64,000 nt of DNA from Paracentrotus lividus (taxonomy: Eukaryota; Echinodermata; Echinoidea; Camarodonta; Echinidae). The notes beneath the pieces were generated by a model. It worked only from the letters and a program-made list of their open reading frames with translations, was not told the DNA's origin and ran no database searches. Both the position numbers and the translations under genes were made by a program. The stretch is from assembly GCA_940671915.1 (NCBI GenBank), contig CALNVZ010000218.1, positions 1,717,101-1,781,100 of the forward strand. The letters run 5' to 3'. Shown piece after piece: positions 1 to 10,607 of the stretch; the stretch's first letter is position 1, and every line of letters begins with the position of its first letter.

Positions 1-14
1 CCTTTAACTTGACA

Positions 15-325
15 TTTTGACCCCTATATAACCTTTGATCTCATCATCCTCATCAAGGCACATGTGGTATTACCCAAGAATCATTTGTATTAAGTGTGAA
101 TACAATTGATGGAGAAATAAAGAAATGAGAGCAAGTTAAACAAATACTTTAACATTTCGTAACATGGCCTCATATCATTTAACCTTTTGACCCCTAAATG
201 ACCTTTGACCCCATCATCCTTATCAACACATATTTGGTATTACCCAAGTATCATTTGTACCAAGTGTGAAACCAATGATGAAGATAAAGAATCAGAGTAG
301 TTAAACAAAAGCTAATTTGAAATTG
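15..325. repeat. Two degenerate ~170-bp tandem monomers
   Basis: The block starting TTTTGACCCCTA at about 15 recurs at about 185, with the order preserved: an ACCTTTGA segment, CATCATCCT, GGTATTACCCAAG, ATCATTTGTA and AAGTGTGAA. The period is 170 bp with scattered substitutions and small indels. The array starts within 15 bases of the window edge and may continue to the left. The second monomer carries TGACCTTTGACC at 199-210, a direct repeat of the nuclear-receptor half-site spaced by one base; the first has decayed at this site. It could be a small satellite or part of a dispersed element. Confidence 0.65.
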
Positions 326-715
326 TAATAGACTAACAGCCAACAGACTAACAAGAATTGATTATCTGGTGCAACTTCGTTCAGGCGAAACAATAATAGA
401 AGAATAGTCAGTTGGATCACAGAATGAATACAGAGTTTCAAAATGTGTGATTTTTTGTTAATCGTGTACTTTCATGAATGTTCAATTTATTTTTCTATGA
501 AAATAAAAGGATATATGGGGGCCAACATATTTTCTGATGCATAGGCGCAGAAATCGAAAAGGGAAAAAAAAGGGAAAAGCAAAGTAAAAAGAAGAAAGTG
601 AAGAGTGAAGAGGAAAGGAAAAAGATAGATGTATACAGAGGAGAGAAGAGGAAAGTCATTAAGATAAGATCAAGTAGAAAATATTCGAAAACCTGCGACA
701 CCGGGCGAGACTCAA
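326..715. other. No gene seen; purine-rich stretch
   Basis: Unique AT-rich sequence with a GA-rich run at about 550-660. The open frame on the minus strand here is the T/F/S/L-rich complement of that run and is not a gene. Confidence 0.6.
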
Positions 716-1087
716 AATAGGCGCGGGGAATGTCCTCCGGGGGTAATTGTCCTCGGTGGTAATTGTCCGGGGGGTAATGTCGGGGGTAATTGTCCGGGGG
801 TAATTGTCCTCGGTTATTGTCCGGGGTAATTGTCCGGTAATTGTCCTCGGAGGGTAATTGTCCGGGGGGGGGGTAATTGTCCGGGGGGTAATGTCCGGGG
901 GGTAATTGTCCTCGGGGGTAATTGTCCGGGGGTAATTGTCCGGGGGAATTGTCCTCGGGGGGTAATTGTCCGGGGGTAATTGTCGGGGGGGAATTGTCCG
1001 GGGGGGTAATTGTCCTCCGGGGTAATTGTCCTCGGGGTAATTGTCCGGGGGTAATTGTTCCGGGGGATAATTGTCTGGGGTAATGTC
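716..1087. repeat. G-rich minisatellite, TAATTGTCC core
   Basis: About 25 tandem units of the form GGGGGTAATTGTCC, some with an extra TC or CTC. Units vary between 12 and 18 bp because the G run and the TC insert vary. The strand asymmetry is strong (G-rich on plus), and four or more closely spaced G runs occur throughout, so G-quadruplex formation is possible. The array ends in degenerate units near 1,060-1,087. Confidence 0.92.
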
Positions 1088-1540
1088 CTGATACGCTTAA
1101 TTCTTAATGTGAAAATACAAATGTTTTTTTTTTCATCTCATATAGGCCTATTAGTGGGACTAATGTTAGAAAATTTCTTCCGCATTACTGTATTGGTTTA
1201 TCTGGAACAAAACTTTTTAACCGGTAAAATACATATTTTTTAATTTTTTTATAAATTTTGTCATTATTTTTTTGTCTTACTGTACATACTTATATCGTAT
1301 AAAAAATTACAGTATTTCTGCTCTTGTGGAGGATAAACCTACAGAATAGTAGGTTGGATTAATCTACGAATAGGAATTACTTAAGGGGAAAATGAATATT
1401 ATTTGTGCCACGCTAGTGTACACACATGTGAGAGATATACATTACATGACGTCATAGCCAATCATCGATTGACCAAATTTGAGATTAACCTTGATTCGCA
1501 GATCTCAGCTTGCAAACATCCAATCTAATCTTTTTCAAAT
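1088..1540. other. No gene seen; AT-rich spacer
   Basis: Unique sequence between the minisatellite and a small foldback element. The only notable content is a palindromic cyclic-AMP element beside a CCAAT box, listed separately. Confidence 0.5.
1447..1462 (+). promoter_or_regulatory. CRE palindrome with adjacent CCAAT
   Basis: TGACGTCA at 1447-1454 is the full CREB/ATF palindrome, and CCAAT follows at 1458-1462. This pairing is typical of vertebrate and invertebrate proximal promoters, but no transcript or TATA box is visible downstream, and a foldback element begins 80 bp away. Chance occurrence cannot be excluded. Confidence 0.2.
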
Positions 1541-1663
1541 ACCCTGTAACATAAAAGAGATACGGTCAATCTTACGATCGATTATAAATTTTAATGCACA
1601 GTTTACCATAGACTTACGATTGATATCAATTGTCAGACCAATCGTATCTTTTATGTTACAGGG
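1541..1663. mobile_element. Short foldback / MITE-like element
   Basis: CCCTGTAACATAAAAGA at 1542-1558 returns as its reverse complement, TCTTTTATGTTACAGGG, at 1647-1663. The arms extend over 21-23 bp with a two-base indel. The ~80-bp centre holds further imperfect inverted TTACGAT/ATCGTAA segments. Size and structure fit a non-autonomous DNA transposon. No clear target-site duplication was found. Confidence 0.55.
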
Positions 1664-2068
1664 CAACATTTTCAACAAATAAACCTCTACCTATTCTCCG
1701 TTCACACTTACCAATTCATAACAAAGGTTGCCTGCTCTTTAACGACCAATAAAACGAACGAGTTGAATATCAAACAGTCGTTAAGTCAACGTAAATTCCG
1801 GGGTATTAAATTATAATGAGATTCTCTGAAAGCTATTCGTTTATGAATAATTGAAAAGATGTGAATATAAGCTATCTGGAGATTTACATTTATCATCATA
1901 CAATCATTCTGTAAATGCACTGGAATGAATTTGCCACTCTTTGCCAATTAGAGTGAAAAAAAGTTTCAACATAAATCAAGTTATATTACGCTCTAAAGCG
2001 TATAAGTACTACTAAGCAACCCTGCTTAGTACATTTTGATGTACCTTTTGATGTCAATGTATGCTCTT
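1664..2068. other. No gene seen; two small hairpins
   Basis: AT-rich spacer. Two adjacent perfect hairpins lie at 1988-2001 (ACGCT/AGCGT) and 2010-2031 (TACTAAGCA/TGCTTAGTA, 4-base loop), immediately upstream of the large TTAA-flanked element. They may be remnants of another element. Confidence 0.45.
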
Positions 2069-4240
2069 TTAAGGGAAAGTTAACCCTGGGTTTAAATTGG
2101 TTTTATAAAATGCAGAAAAATAAAATAAAAATATGAGTGAAGGTTTGGAGAAAATTGACCAAAAATAACGAAGTTATGAATATTCAAAGTTTTGATTTTG
2201 TGACGTCACATGCGAGCAGTTCTCTTATATGTTATGTAGTGTAAATTCCATAAAGTGACATTTTTTTTCAGAAGAAAATAAATTATTTTACCTGTGCGGT
2301 CGATACATCATCAAACATATGTTAATATATACCCAACAAAAAAAGTAAGTCCCCCCCCCCCTAATCAAAATGATGTAACTTTTGAACGGGCTTGTTTTGA
2401 GCACAATAATTTGGAGGGAGGTTTTCTTTACTTATTGAGTACCTTCTGTGAAAAAAATGACATTGATCCGTTGAGACATGGATGAGTGATCAATGTTTAA
2501 AGCAAAAATTGACATTTTCAAAAGTCACAAGGGTCATTTTGGAGACTGTAAAAATAACAATTTTGTAAGATTTTCTTCTTACCTTGTGTTTAATTGTTTT
2601 TGTGGATTTATCATCCAAAATTTGGTCATCCAACACCAATTCCGATACATTTCATTATTTTTCCTGGATGAGTGAGCACAATTTTAAGAATCATGTTCAG
2701 GCCTCCAAAAATGGTAGAATCTAACAGTTTTATTTAAAGAATTGAAATCAGATATTATCATCAACATTATCTTCACATTTTGTGAAAAAATGAGCACTAT
2801 TCGTCGTGTCATGGACGAGTGAGCACACTTTAAAGGTGACTATTGTGACTTTTGTAATGACATTTTTGCCTTTAACGTATGTTTATTCATGCATGACGCA
2901 AGGGTTTTATCTCATATTCGCACATGAATTAGTCGATGAGTATATAAACATAACTGCCAAACGATATTACTCAACACCCTTTTGTTAAAAAGTTCTAGCA
3001 TGTTGATTTGGGGTTTGTTTTTGCCTCGAGATTGTACACAATGTCAATTGAGAGGAAATCAAAATTTTAACAAAATTGACATTCGGCTTAATTTCATTGA
3101 TGATTTTTGTTAATTCTACTGAGAGTTTTTCCATGAAACTTGGCACACAACTTCTGGTTGGTACTAACTAACAGTAACGATAATCTGATAAAGCACGGAG
3201 TGGGGCCAAAGCCCTGAAATTTCTTCTTATTTGCATGTTTTTCTAATAACTTCTGCTCACTGAAGCGTAAAACCCTGGAATTTTCGTGAAACTCAAATCA
3301 AATGAAGTATCCAAGAAGGTCTGTGACAATTATTCAAAGTAAGCAATTGAATTTCGGTCCACAAGCGAAAAAACGGCTTTTCACGTATCACGTGTTCATT
3401 GAAGCGTGAATTTTTGATAAAATGCCATAACATTATTTGAAAAGAATAATTTGACATACATATAACAAAAAAAATATTGATAAAATGATTTTATTACATA
3501 AATATGGAACAATACTTTTTGTTTTTAATAAGTGTTCATTCAACCGTGAATTGATGAGTATTGTTTAAAACACTCTTCCAGATTGCATATTCCGTCATAA
3601 TCAGTAATTTTTAAAAGTAAAAATGTGTAAAAAATGCAGTTTTTGCAAATTTTACCTCCTGTGCATCCAACCGTGAAATTTAATGCAAAAATCGTTTGAT
3701 GTGTTAGAAATTAAGTGCAACAACCCTTCTGAACATATCTTTTGTTGAAAAGTCTGAATTTGTTCAAATAATATTAAATTAAAGTTATGAAATTAACCTT
3801 GTGACTTTCGAAAAGTGACATTTTTGCCTTTTGACCGTACTCATTGAAGCATGACAAAACGAATTTCAGTAAAATTCGCTCAAATGTAAGCTGATAAAAT
3901 TACCTACAAGCGCATGTAATAAAATATGTAAAACTCCTATTTGTTAAAAGTTACATCAATTTGATTGGGGGGGGGGACTTACTTTTTTTGTTGGGTATAC
4001 ATGCCCATATCAAATTGACCCATTCCTTCATCAAGAACCATGAAAAAAGACAAATTTATGGAATTTACATACACAACACATGGGAGAGCTGCTCGCACGT
4101 GACGTCACAGAATCCAAACTTTAAATATTCATAACTTCTCTATTTTTGGTCGATTTTCTTCAAACTTTCATTCATATTTTTCTTTTATTTTTCTGCATTT
4201 TTCAAAACCAATAAAATTCCAGGGTGAACTTACCCTTTAA
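2069..4240. mobile_element. 2.17-kb palindromic foldback element flanked by TTAA
   Basis: The sequence from 2073 inward is matched, inverted, from 4236 inward. Shared landmarks in mirror order are the GGGAAAGTTAACCC-like end, a TGCAGAAAAATAAAA segment, TATTCA, TGACGTCAC, GAGCAG, GGAATTTAC, a GTATA-CCCAACAAAAAAAGTAAGT segment, a C or G homopolymer and TGATGTAACTTTT. The strong arms span about 2073-2395 and 3950-4236; weaker mirror similarity continues to roughly 2600 and 3700. TTAA at 2069-2072 and 4237-4240 fits a TTAA target duplication as made by piggyBac- or Kolobok-type transposases; the TTAA-(A)GGG-AGTT-ACCC end resembles TTAA-class MITEs in fish and invertebrates. No transposase frame exists, so it is non-autonomous. 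Confidence 0.78.
2477..3855. repeat. Internal motif array, inverted between halves
   Basis: Inside the palindromic element a motif close to GTGTTCATTGAAGCGTGAA recurs. On plus it starts near 2884, 3255, 3392, 3532, 3661 and 3838, with spacing of about 130-180 bp from 3255 onward. On minus (as CATGGATGAGTGAGCAC) it lies near 2477, 2663 and 2810. Each monomer also carries GTGACTTTTGNAANTGACATTTTTGCCTTT-like sequence. The switch from minus to plus copies lies near 2,830-2,880, so the array is roughly two-fold symmetric. No protein is encoded. It may be a nested satellite or a binding-site array. Confidence 0.6.
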
Positions 4241-4980
4241 GAAGGCCTTATACCATCTACCTTCACTTTCAAAACTACGGAAATTAGTATAACAAATCAA
4301 CATAAGACAAGAGTAGGGGGAGTGGAGTTGCGGTTACAACGAGAGGGAGAGAAAAGAGAGAAATGAACGAAGAGAAGAAAAGAAGACTAAAAGACAGACG
4401 AAGACAGCGGGGAAGGGAGGGGGAAAACACAGGGGAAAGGGATGAGTACTTTTGTAGCTCATGTAGCTCTGCTTTTTCATTAATGAGTATTAAAGCAACA
4501 TGAACAATTTCGCACGGTAACATTCGAGCTGAACCAGTGGTTAGATGTACTACTCAACCTCCCTTCTTACAATATCATGTTCCTATTATTTATTTAGCTC
4601 ATACAACATGAAAGCCAAGGCCTTGCTTTTATCTAAGAAAAGGAGAAGAAGTGTTAGATAATTGGCTAGCTGTGGCTTTCTGGCGTGTCTAATTTGGCAA
4701 ATGCTGATTCTCAAGAGTTTTATACGTCATGTCTTGACCACAATCTACCCACATTCCTGCATGTGTGGTTTAAGTGGTCCAGCAAGGAAAGGTGTTCTTC
4801 TTTTATACAAGATAGAGCTTTAAGAAGAAGACATGATATAATAAGAATGAATCGATGATCACCTTGGAAATTGAAATATTAAACCATTTAATGATTGAGT
4901 TAGATAATTGAAGCACAGGACAAGTTACATTACTGAAGCAGATTTTTTTTTCTTTATTTTATAGAAATCCTACGAAGAAT

Positions 4981-4982
<2 letters not shown>
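4241..4982. other. No gene seen
   Basis: Unique sequence with a GA-rich stretch at about 4,310-4,440 whose complement gives a spurious serine/leucine-rich frame. No splice-bounded frame was noticed. Confidence 0.5.

Positions 4983-5030
<48 letters not shown>
4983..5030. repeat. Poly-A, 48 nt
   Basis: Uninterrupted A run followed by A-rich GAGGAAAA sequence. It could be the tail of a retroposed sequence on plus, but no recognisable retrotransposon or cDNA precedes it. Confidence 0.95.
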
Positions 5031-5035
<5 letters not shown>

Positions 5036-7083
5036 AAAAAAAAGGAGAAGAAATTATTCAATGGTGCAGAGCTCTTGCTAATGGTATAATCAACATACAT
5101 TGCCATTGTCCTACTATTTTATAGTAATTAGTGTGGCTCCATTAATTTGCCACATGAAGCATTAAAACAAGGTTTCTACTATCTCCTTGATTAAACCTCT
5201 TGGGGAAAGAGAAATGAGATTTCTACTGCAAACATAATAGCTGGTATATTCTGTTATCTTAAAAAGTTGAACAATAATGTATGTACCACCAACATAATGT
5301 CGACGGCCATCATTAGATCAAAATCCATGTTCATGCCCATTGGCCCTTGGTTGAAAAGATGATTTAAAAGAATATGAAGTTACATTTCATTTGTTTTACC
5401 AACAAAAGAAGCCGACTGAAACGAAATTTCGTATATTATATGTTACTCTAATCATATCTGAACATTATGCCAAATCTAAAAGGTTTACAACCTTTAAGGG
5501 GTATATTGTTGCAAATTGTTTGTTACAGAGAGAATATGAATGAAAAGGAAAATAGTAATTTATTTCAACTCGCAAACCTTTTTTTTCAGCAGAACATGCC
5601 ATAATTTTGTTAAAACCATGGACAGGAAACGTCATTTTCTTTTCATGAACGCAATTCATTGGAAGATAAAATATTGTTCACCAGAGCGCTAAACACATTG
5701 TGCAAACGTTAACCTGGAAGTATCGATTGCTTCTGCTACCGAATATGGTGTCCTAATGATTAAGTAAAGCGACGGGAGATTCCACCTTAATAAACGTGAT
5801 CTAAACACATAATTCATCAAAGGATTTCTTTTATCTGAGGACCGCATAGACCGCATACGTTTTGTATTCTCTTCTCCGAGCTGGGGAGCAATTCATGAAA
5901 CAAATATTCACTTATTCTCACTGACATCTGTTATAAGCTACTGAAATGCTTGCATCTGATTTGCTGAGAGCAAATTTGTCGGATAAACCGTCCAACAAGT
6001 CCTTTCATGAAACACCTCCCCCCCCCCCTGATTTCGTTTGCTTTGTGCTCTCCTTCACTGCTATGATAAAAATTGATTCCCAATCCCCACCAGCGGTCTT
6101 CCTATATCGTAAAGCAAAATATGGGAATACAAAATCCTTTATGTATTTTCGATTTTCTTCTTGAGGCACCGATTGACTGTTGGAATATAAGCCTCGAACT
6201 CGGCAGGGGGTATCTATAGTCTAAGAATGAAATGAAATATTATGATGCTCATTTCATACGAACTCTGCGACCCGAGGCTAAGACTGTTATAATTCCATAA
6301 TGTTTATATCCGTCAAGACATGGCGAACGTTAATGAGGTACAGAACAGCTAAATTGGTACAATTCCATGCTCCGATAATATCATGAAGCATATATTCAGT
6401 TAGCTAATGAAAACGGATGAAAATACGACCAGTAAATTAAAAGTGATTAACATTACTTCTTTGCACGTATGATATCTATCACTTTCAATAAAATCTCTAA
6501 TGTGAATGATTCAAAATAGATCTTACGATCCAGACGTACACGCATATGCCAGACAACAAAATAATACAATTTGAAAGGGAAATTGGTTGAACGAGTGAAA
6601 TGTGATTAGGATTAAGTCTTCTTGTTAAAGGCAATAAAACGTTTCCCAAACAGCCTTCAGATAAAGGTACGGTGACCATCTATCCTATATCGAACGGATT
6701 TTGTGAATTTGTGATGGCTTTCAAAAATCATGTGAAAAAGTGAACGTGCAAGTGACCGGAATTACCAGGAAACCTTTTTTCCCTCAATAAACTGCAGTTA
6801 ACCAAGGCGTATAGGTACGGTTTTGTGCATGGTTATATTTAGTCATATGCATGTATAAAAAAACATGATAATTTTGGATGTTTATACATACTTCTAAATG
6901 ATATTGTACAACACAAAACAACGCTATAAAAAAAATCCCTTTGTTGCCTATGTAAAGCTTAAGAGGTTCAAATTCTGAAGTAACTGTGCTTTTAAGCAAT
7001 AATGCATTGCTACTTTTTGAAGTATTTCGTGATACACATACATATCTCTACGCTATGTCCGCGCAACTTCAACCTGCATAAAT
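5031..7083. other. No gene seen; AT-rich, one imperfect inverted repeat
   Basis: No supported coding sequence. A poly-C run lies near 6,018-6,028. At about 6,181-6,300 an imperfect inverted repeat pairs GGAATATAAGCCTCGAACTC with a later CGAGGCTAAGAC...ATAATTCC stretch. It is too degenerate to call an element. Confidence 0.45.
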
Positions 7084-7341
7084 AATTGAATATATGAATA
7101 TAAAAAGAGCCCAAGTCCATGAAAGTTCATTTCGAGTAAATCAAGAAAAGCTGAATGATTTTTGTGTGTAGTCAATGGAGATTTGAGATAGTTTTTCATT
7201 AATTTCAGGCATTTTGGGGCAGAATTCAGTGCTGTAAATTGTACACAAGATGGACTCATTTATGAGCAACAACCTTCCAATGGTTAACTCAATTTGGCCA
7301 AGAGATGGACTTGGGCCTTTTTTATATTCATATACTCAATT
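7084..7341. mobile_element. 258-bp element with 37-bp inverted ends
   Basis: The arm at 7084-7120 (starting AATTGAATATATGAATAT and ending CCCAAGTCCAT) is the reverse complement of 7305-7341 with only three mismatches over 37 positions. The ~184-bp centre shows no symmetry. This fits a MITE-like insertion or a local inverted duplication. No convincing target-site duplication was found. Confidence 0.5.
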
Positions 7342-8420
7342 GAAAACGATCTATTCCAAATTTTAATGTCACCAATAATTATAAAGAGGGCCGGTGCATG
7401 GCATATATATTTGATAAAATATCAAAGAGAAAAGCCATTTTAATTTGATTGTAGAAATTATGTCACATTCAAACAAATACAAAAAATTAATCGATTTTTA
7501 TTTGGTCATATCTTCAGGCAATATATTGATTAATAAAACAATATACAATACATTTTGTATTTTTCGGTTACAGTTTGAATTCCGTTTGTGTTGGTCTATT
7601 TATTACCAGATATAGCCAATACATAATGTTAGTCTTTCAAAGAATAATGAAAATGATTATAACCAATACATATAAGAGAAGGTTTTCGATTCCCCCAAAA
7701 CTACGAAGACAAGCATGACAAATGTGATGCTCCTACCGCGTTTAATTCTGCATCATGATGCCAATATCATATAATTACTTCAGAGTAGTATATGAAAACT
7801 TATATGAGGAGAGGGGAAATAATAATTATAAACTTCCCTCCGTTATTCCTTTGGGGATTTCATTCATATCCTGAACCAGCTTGTATTGATATGAGAGATT
7901 TTACAATGTAAACTCGGTGCCTCTATGCTGCACGTATGACTTTAAGTCTCTTTAATCTGGCTTCTCTCTCCCATTGTGTGTTCATTAACACCATGTTTGA
8001 AGGGGGTTTCTCAGTTGTATGCACAAACCATTACAAGAATACGATTATTACGATAATAAACATATTCGCGGGATAATTCACGTCTCAAGAGTGAAACTGG
8101 CATAATGACATACATTAAATCGCCTGCAAAGATCAATGCTTACGCATGTGCTTGCATTGCTTAGGCGGGGATTTCACAAGAATACGCCCCAGCGTAAAGT
8201 CAGTGTTTGGTTTATGACGGCATGGTAAGAGACGCGATGCTGCGTCCTTAGTTACTGCCCTCTTCGAGTACAAGAGCCAATGAAATGCTTCGAACGATTG
8301 TGGAGACGCACTCAATACGCCCCACATTTGGAAACATGCATTCATTTTCAATTCAGCCTTGGGGGAATTAGGACGTTAATTTGCCCATCAACCCACCCAG
8401 TTAAATAATATTTCCTTTTT
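7342..8420. other. No gene seen; GC-richer block at 8.12-8.39 kb
   Basis: AT-rich until about 8,110, then a block of ~270 bp of visibly higher GC. Within it the 11-mer AATACGCCCCA occurs at 8181-8191 and again at 8314-8324, as if 122 bp had been inserted with a target duplication. A 72-codon minus-strand frame covers the block but begins at TTG, and its composition is not convincing. Confidence 0.4.
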
Positions 8421-8560
8421 TCAATTCAATTCAAAAATGGTTTATTCATAAAAACATGTGTCGCAGCCAAAAGCTGAATAAAACATGTGTACAATAACAG
8501 TTGACATAACAATAGTTCACATTATAACATAATTTACTACTAATAGGTCTATCATGATAA
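8421..8560 (-). mobile_element. LINE-like 3' end (minus strand)
   Basis: TTCAATTCAATTCA followed by AAAAATGGTTTATTCATAAAAA is the complement of a 3' UTR ending in an AATAAACCATTTTT segment and a short TTGAA tail. That arrangement is typical of 3' ends of L2/CR1-like LINEs and related SINEs in marine invertebrates. No reverse-transcriptase frame is attached. Confidence 0.4.
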
Positions 8561-8689
8561 ATATCAATAGATGGAGTAGACAAATAAGATAATTTTTAAA
8601 CATTAAGAAAACATTATTATCACAAATATATTGGCAGTATTCAGAGAAGAGATTAAATAAGGTATAGGGCCAGGTAGTGATAAAAAGGT

Positions 8690-9120
8690 TTAAGTATCAA
8701 AAGTAACAGTGTGAGAAGGAGATGGAGATATTAAGAGAAGAAAAAGGGGGAGATGGAATGAGAATGAAAGTGAGGAGAGAAAGAAAAGGTAAGAGAGAAG
8801 AGAGAAAGAGGTGGAGCGAAAACGTAGAAGAAAAATGAAAGGGGAAAACACTTAACATAATACTTTAAATATATGATAGCCAGATACGTAAACATTCATG
8901 AATAGTGTGCAAAAATTGAGTTCGAATATAAAATGTAAATGTACACTAATATACATATTGATAGAATGCTTAGATAATTTGAGTGAGGTTAGGAAGGATA
9001 GAGAAAGAGAAGTAAGAGATGAGGTATGGAGATATAAAGAGATCCAAAGAGAAAAATGCAGAAGAGAAAGAGACAGAGAGAGGGAGATAGAAGGGTGAAG
9101 TAGAAGGAAGAAGAGAGTAG
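8690..9120. repeat. Purine-rich (GA) tract
   Basis: A long run dominated by GAGA, GGAGA and AAGAG words on plus, with a less pure interruption at about 8,850-8,970. Frames here (R/E-rich on plus, L/S-rich on minus) are composition artefacts. Confidence 0.8.
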
Positions 9121-9395
9121 ATGTTGTACATGTAGCACAATATGAAGATATTTCACCGGTATTGATCATTTTATAGAGTAACAATAGTATTGAGTCAATA
9201 AGATTAGGTAAATAAGGACTAAAAGGTGTGCATTGGAATAAACCAAATAGACAGATGGTAATAATATATGTTCAGTTCTAAGTATAAATAATACAATCGG
9301 AGGGTGAGCTATAGACGCCCCAAATGCAAATGGCAAAGATAATTATATGAAGCCAGACAAATTAGCTAGTAGTAAAAAATCGCATTCGGTTGTCT

Positions 9396-9591
9396 GAAAT
9401 CCTACTATTTGGGATCTGTGGGAGTACTCGAAAGAAATTTTCAAATCCAAAGTGATGACTGTTTGGAAGTCCCTTAATGGGGCTGCTTGATTTTATGAAA
9501 TCCTACTATTTGGGATCTGTGGGAGTCCTCGAAAGAAATTTTCAAATGCAAAGTGATGACTGATTGGAAGTCCCTTAATGGGGCTGCTTGA
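9396..9591. repeat. 101-bp tandem duplication
   Basis: GAAATCCTACTATTTGGGAT starts at 9396 and again at 9497. The two copies run through CGAAAGAAATTTTCAAAT and AAGTCCCTTAATGGGGCTGC with only a handful of substitutions, so the duplication is recent. The second copy ends near 9,591. Confidence 0.9.
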
Positions 9592-9659
9592 ATGTAAGGT
9601 ACGTTGAATGGACCTGTTATTGCAGATCAGTTCTCATTGTTTAACTTGTTCTCGTTTGT

Positions 9660-9905
9660 CTGGGTAAGCCTGTTTTGTTGTTGTTGGTTTTTTTTTGTCT
9701 TGTTTTGGTTGGTTGGTTTTAGGCTTGTTATGGCTGGCTGGTTGGGCTTGTTTTGGTTTTAGGCTTACTATGGTTGGCTGGATGGGCTTGTTTTAGTTTG
9801 TTTGATTGGCTTGTTTTTGGTTGGTTGGATGGGCTTTCATGGCTGGTTAGATGGGCTTCTTTTGGCTGGTTGGGCTTATTTTGGTTGGTTGATTGTTTCT
9901 TGTTG
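9660..9905. repeat. TTGGTTGG / GGGCTTGTTTTGG degenerate tandem repeat
   Basis: Repeated GGCTGGTTGGGCTTGTTTTGG-like units of about 30-50 bp built from TTGG, GGCTT and GGATGG words. The tryptophan/leucine-rich plus-strand frame across it is low-complexity read-through with a non-gene composition. Confidence 0.75.
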
Positions 9906-9984
9906 ATTTGGATTAAGCTCGTTGTGCGTTTTCTGATATCGGTCAGAATTGTAAACCAAGAGAAGGGACTGTACTTAGGTTAAT

Positions 9985-10607
9985 AAAACATTGGGGAGGG
10001 GAACCTAATTTTCTAAGTCTCCTGTCTTGGAATTCCGGCTGGATTTCTTCCTCCATGAAGGTCACAGGTTTCCCCTTCCAGAATTCACGTTAAGGTTTTG
10101 AAGCCTCTCCCTCCTATATTTCAGATACGGGAGATAACCTTTTATTGAATAGATGATAAATATACATGTAAATATGTATGTTTACAAACAATGTTCACGG
10201 ACAACACGGATGGAAATCAGAATAAACTTGAATTGAATGATATATGTAATAGGGAATCGCCCCCAGGAAACACCTGTCCTAGAGGCCCGGTTGGATACCT
10301 TCCTCCCGATCAGGTCACGTGACCTTGCCCCCCCCCCCTTTCATTTGGCTCCTTTGATCAAGGCACCCATTGGTTGATTTTGTATTGATAAAATATTGTT
10401 GATAAACTTATCAACAAATATATGTTGTAATTGATGTTATGATCTGGGAATATCTCCCATAAAAGTCGAGAAAACTGCAACAAAAAGTTTGAACTGTATT
10501 TTCTTCTCGCAGTACATAATTTGATTATTAAACCACTTTGGTATAAGCTACCAAAACTTGAGAATGCTAATGATAAACCGCTGTAATAACAGAGGTAAAA
10601 TAGATAT
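9985..10607. other. No gene seen; paired degenerate segments and LINE-like tail
   Basis: Two related ~60-bp segments occur at about 10,018-10,077 and 10,270-10,337, both with CCGG-TTGGAT/CTGGAT, CTTCCTCC and AGGTCAC landmarks. Between them, 10,201-10,240 ends in GGAAATCAGAATAAACTTG and AATTGAA, a LINE-like 3' terminus on plus. A perfect 14-bp palindrome, AGGTCACGTGACCT, sits at 10,312-10,325. Confidence 0.4.
10312..10325. promoter_or_regulatory. E-box palindrome GTCACGTGAC
   Basis: AGGTCACGTGACCT is a perfect 14-bp palindrome containing GTCACGTGAC, the form bound by MITF/TFE bHLH-zip factors. The equivalent place in the related segment at about 10,055-10,065 reads AGGTCACAGG, so the palindrome arose by local change in one copy. 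No adjacent gene is visible. Confidence 0.2.

Noticed and set aside
9753-9983. Tryptophan-rich 76-codon frame resembling a membrane protein
   Set aside because: It is translation of the TTGG/GGCTT degenerate repeat and not a conserved protein.
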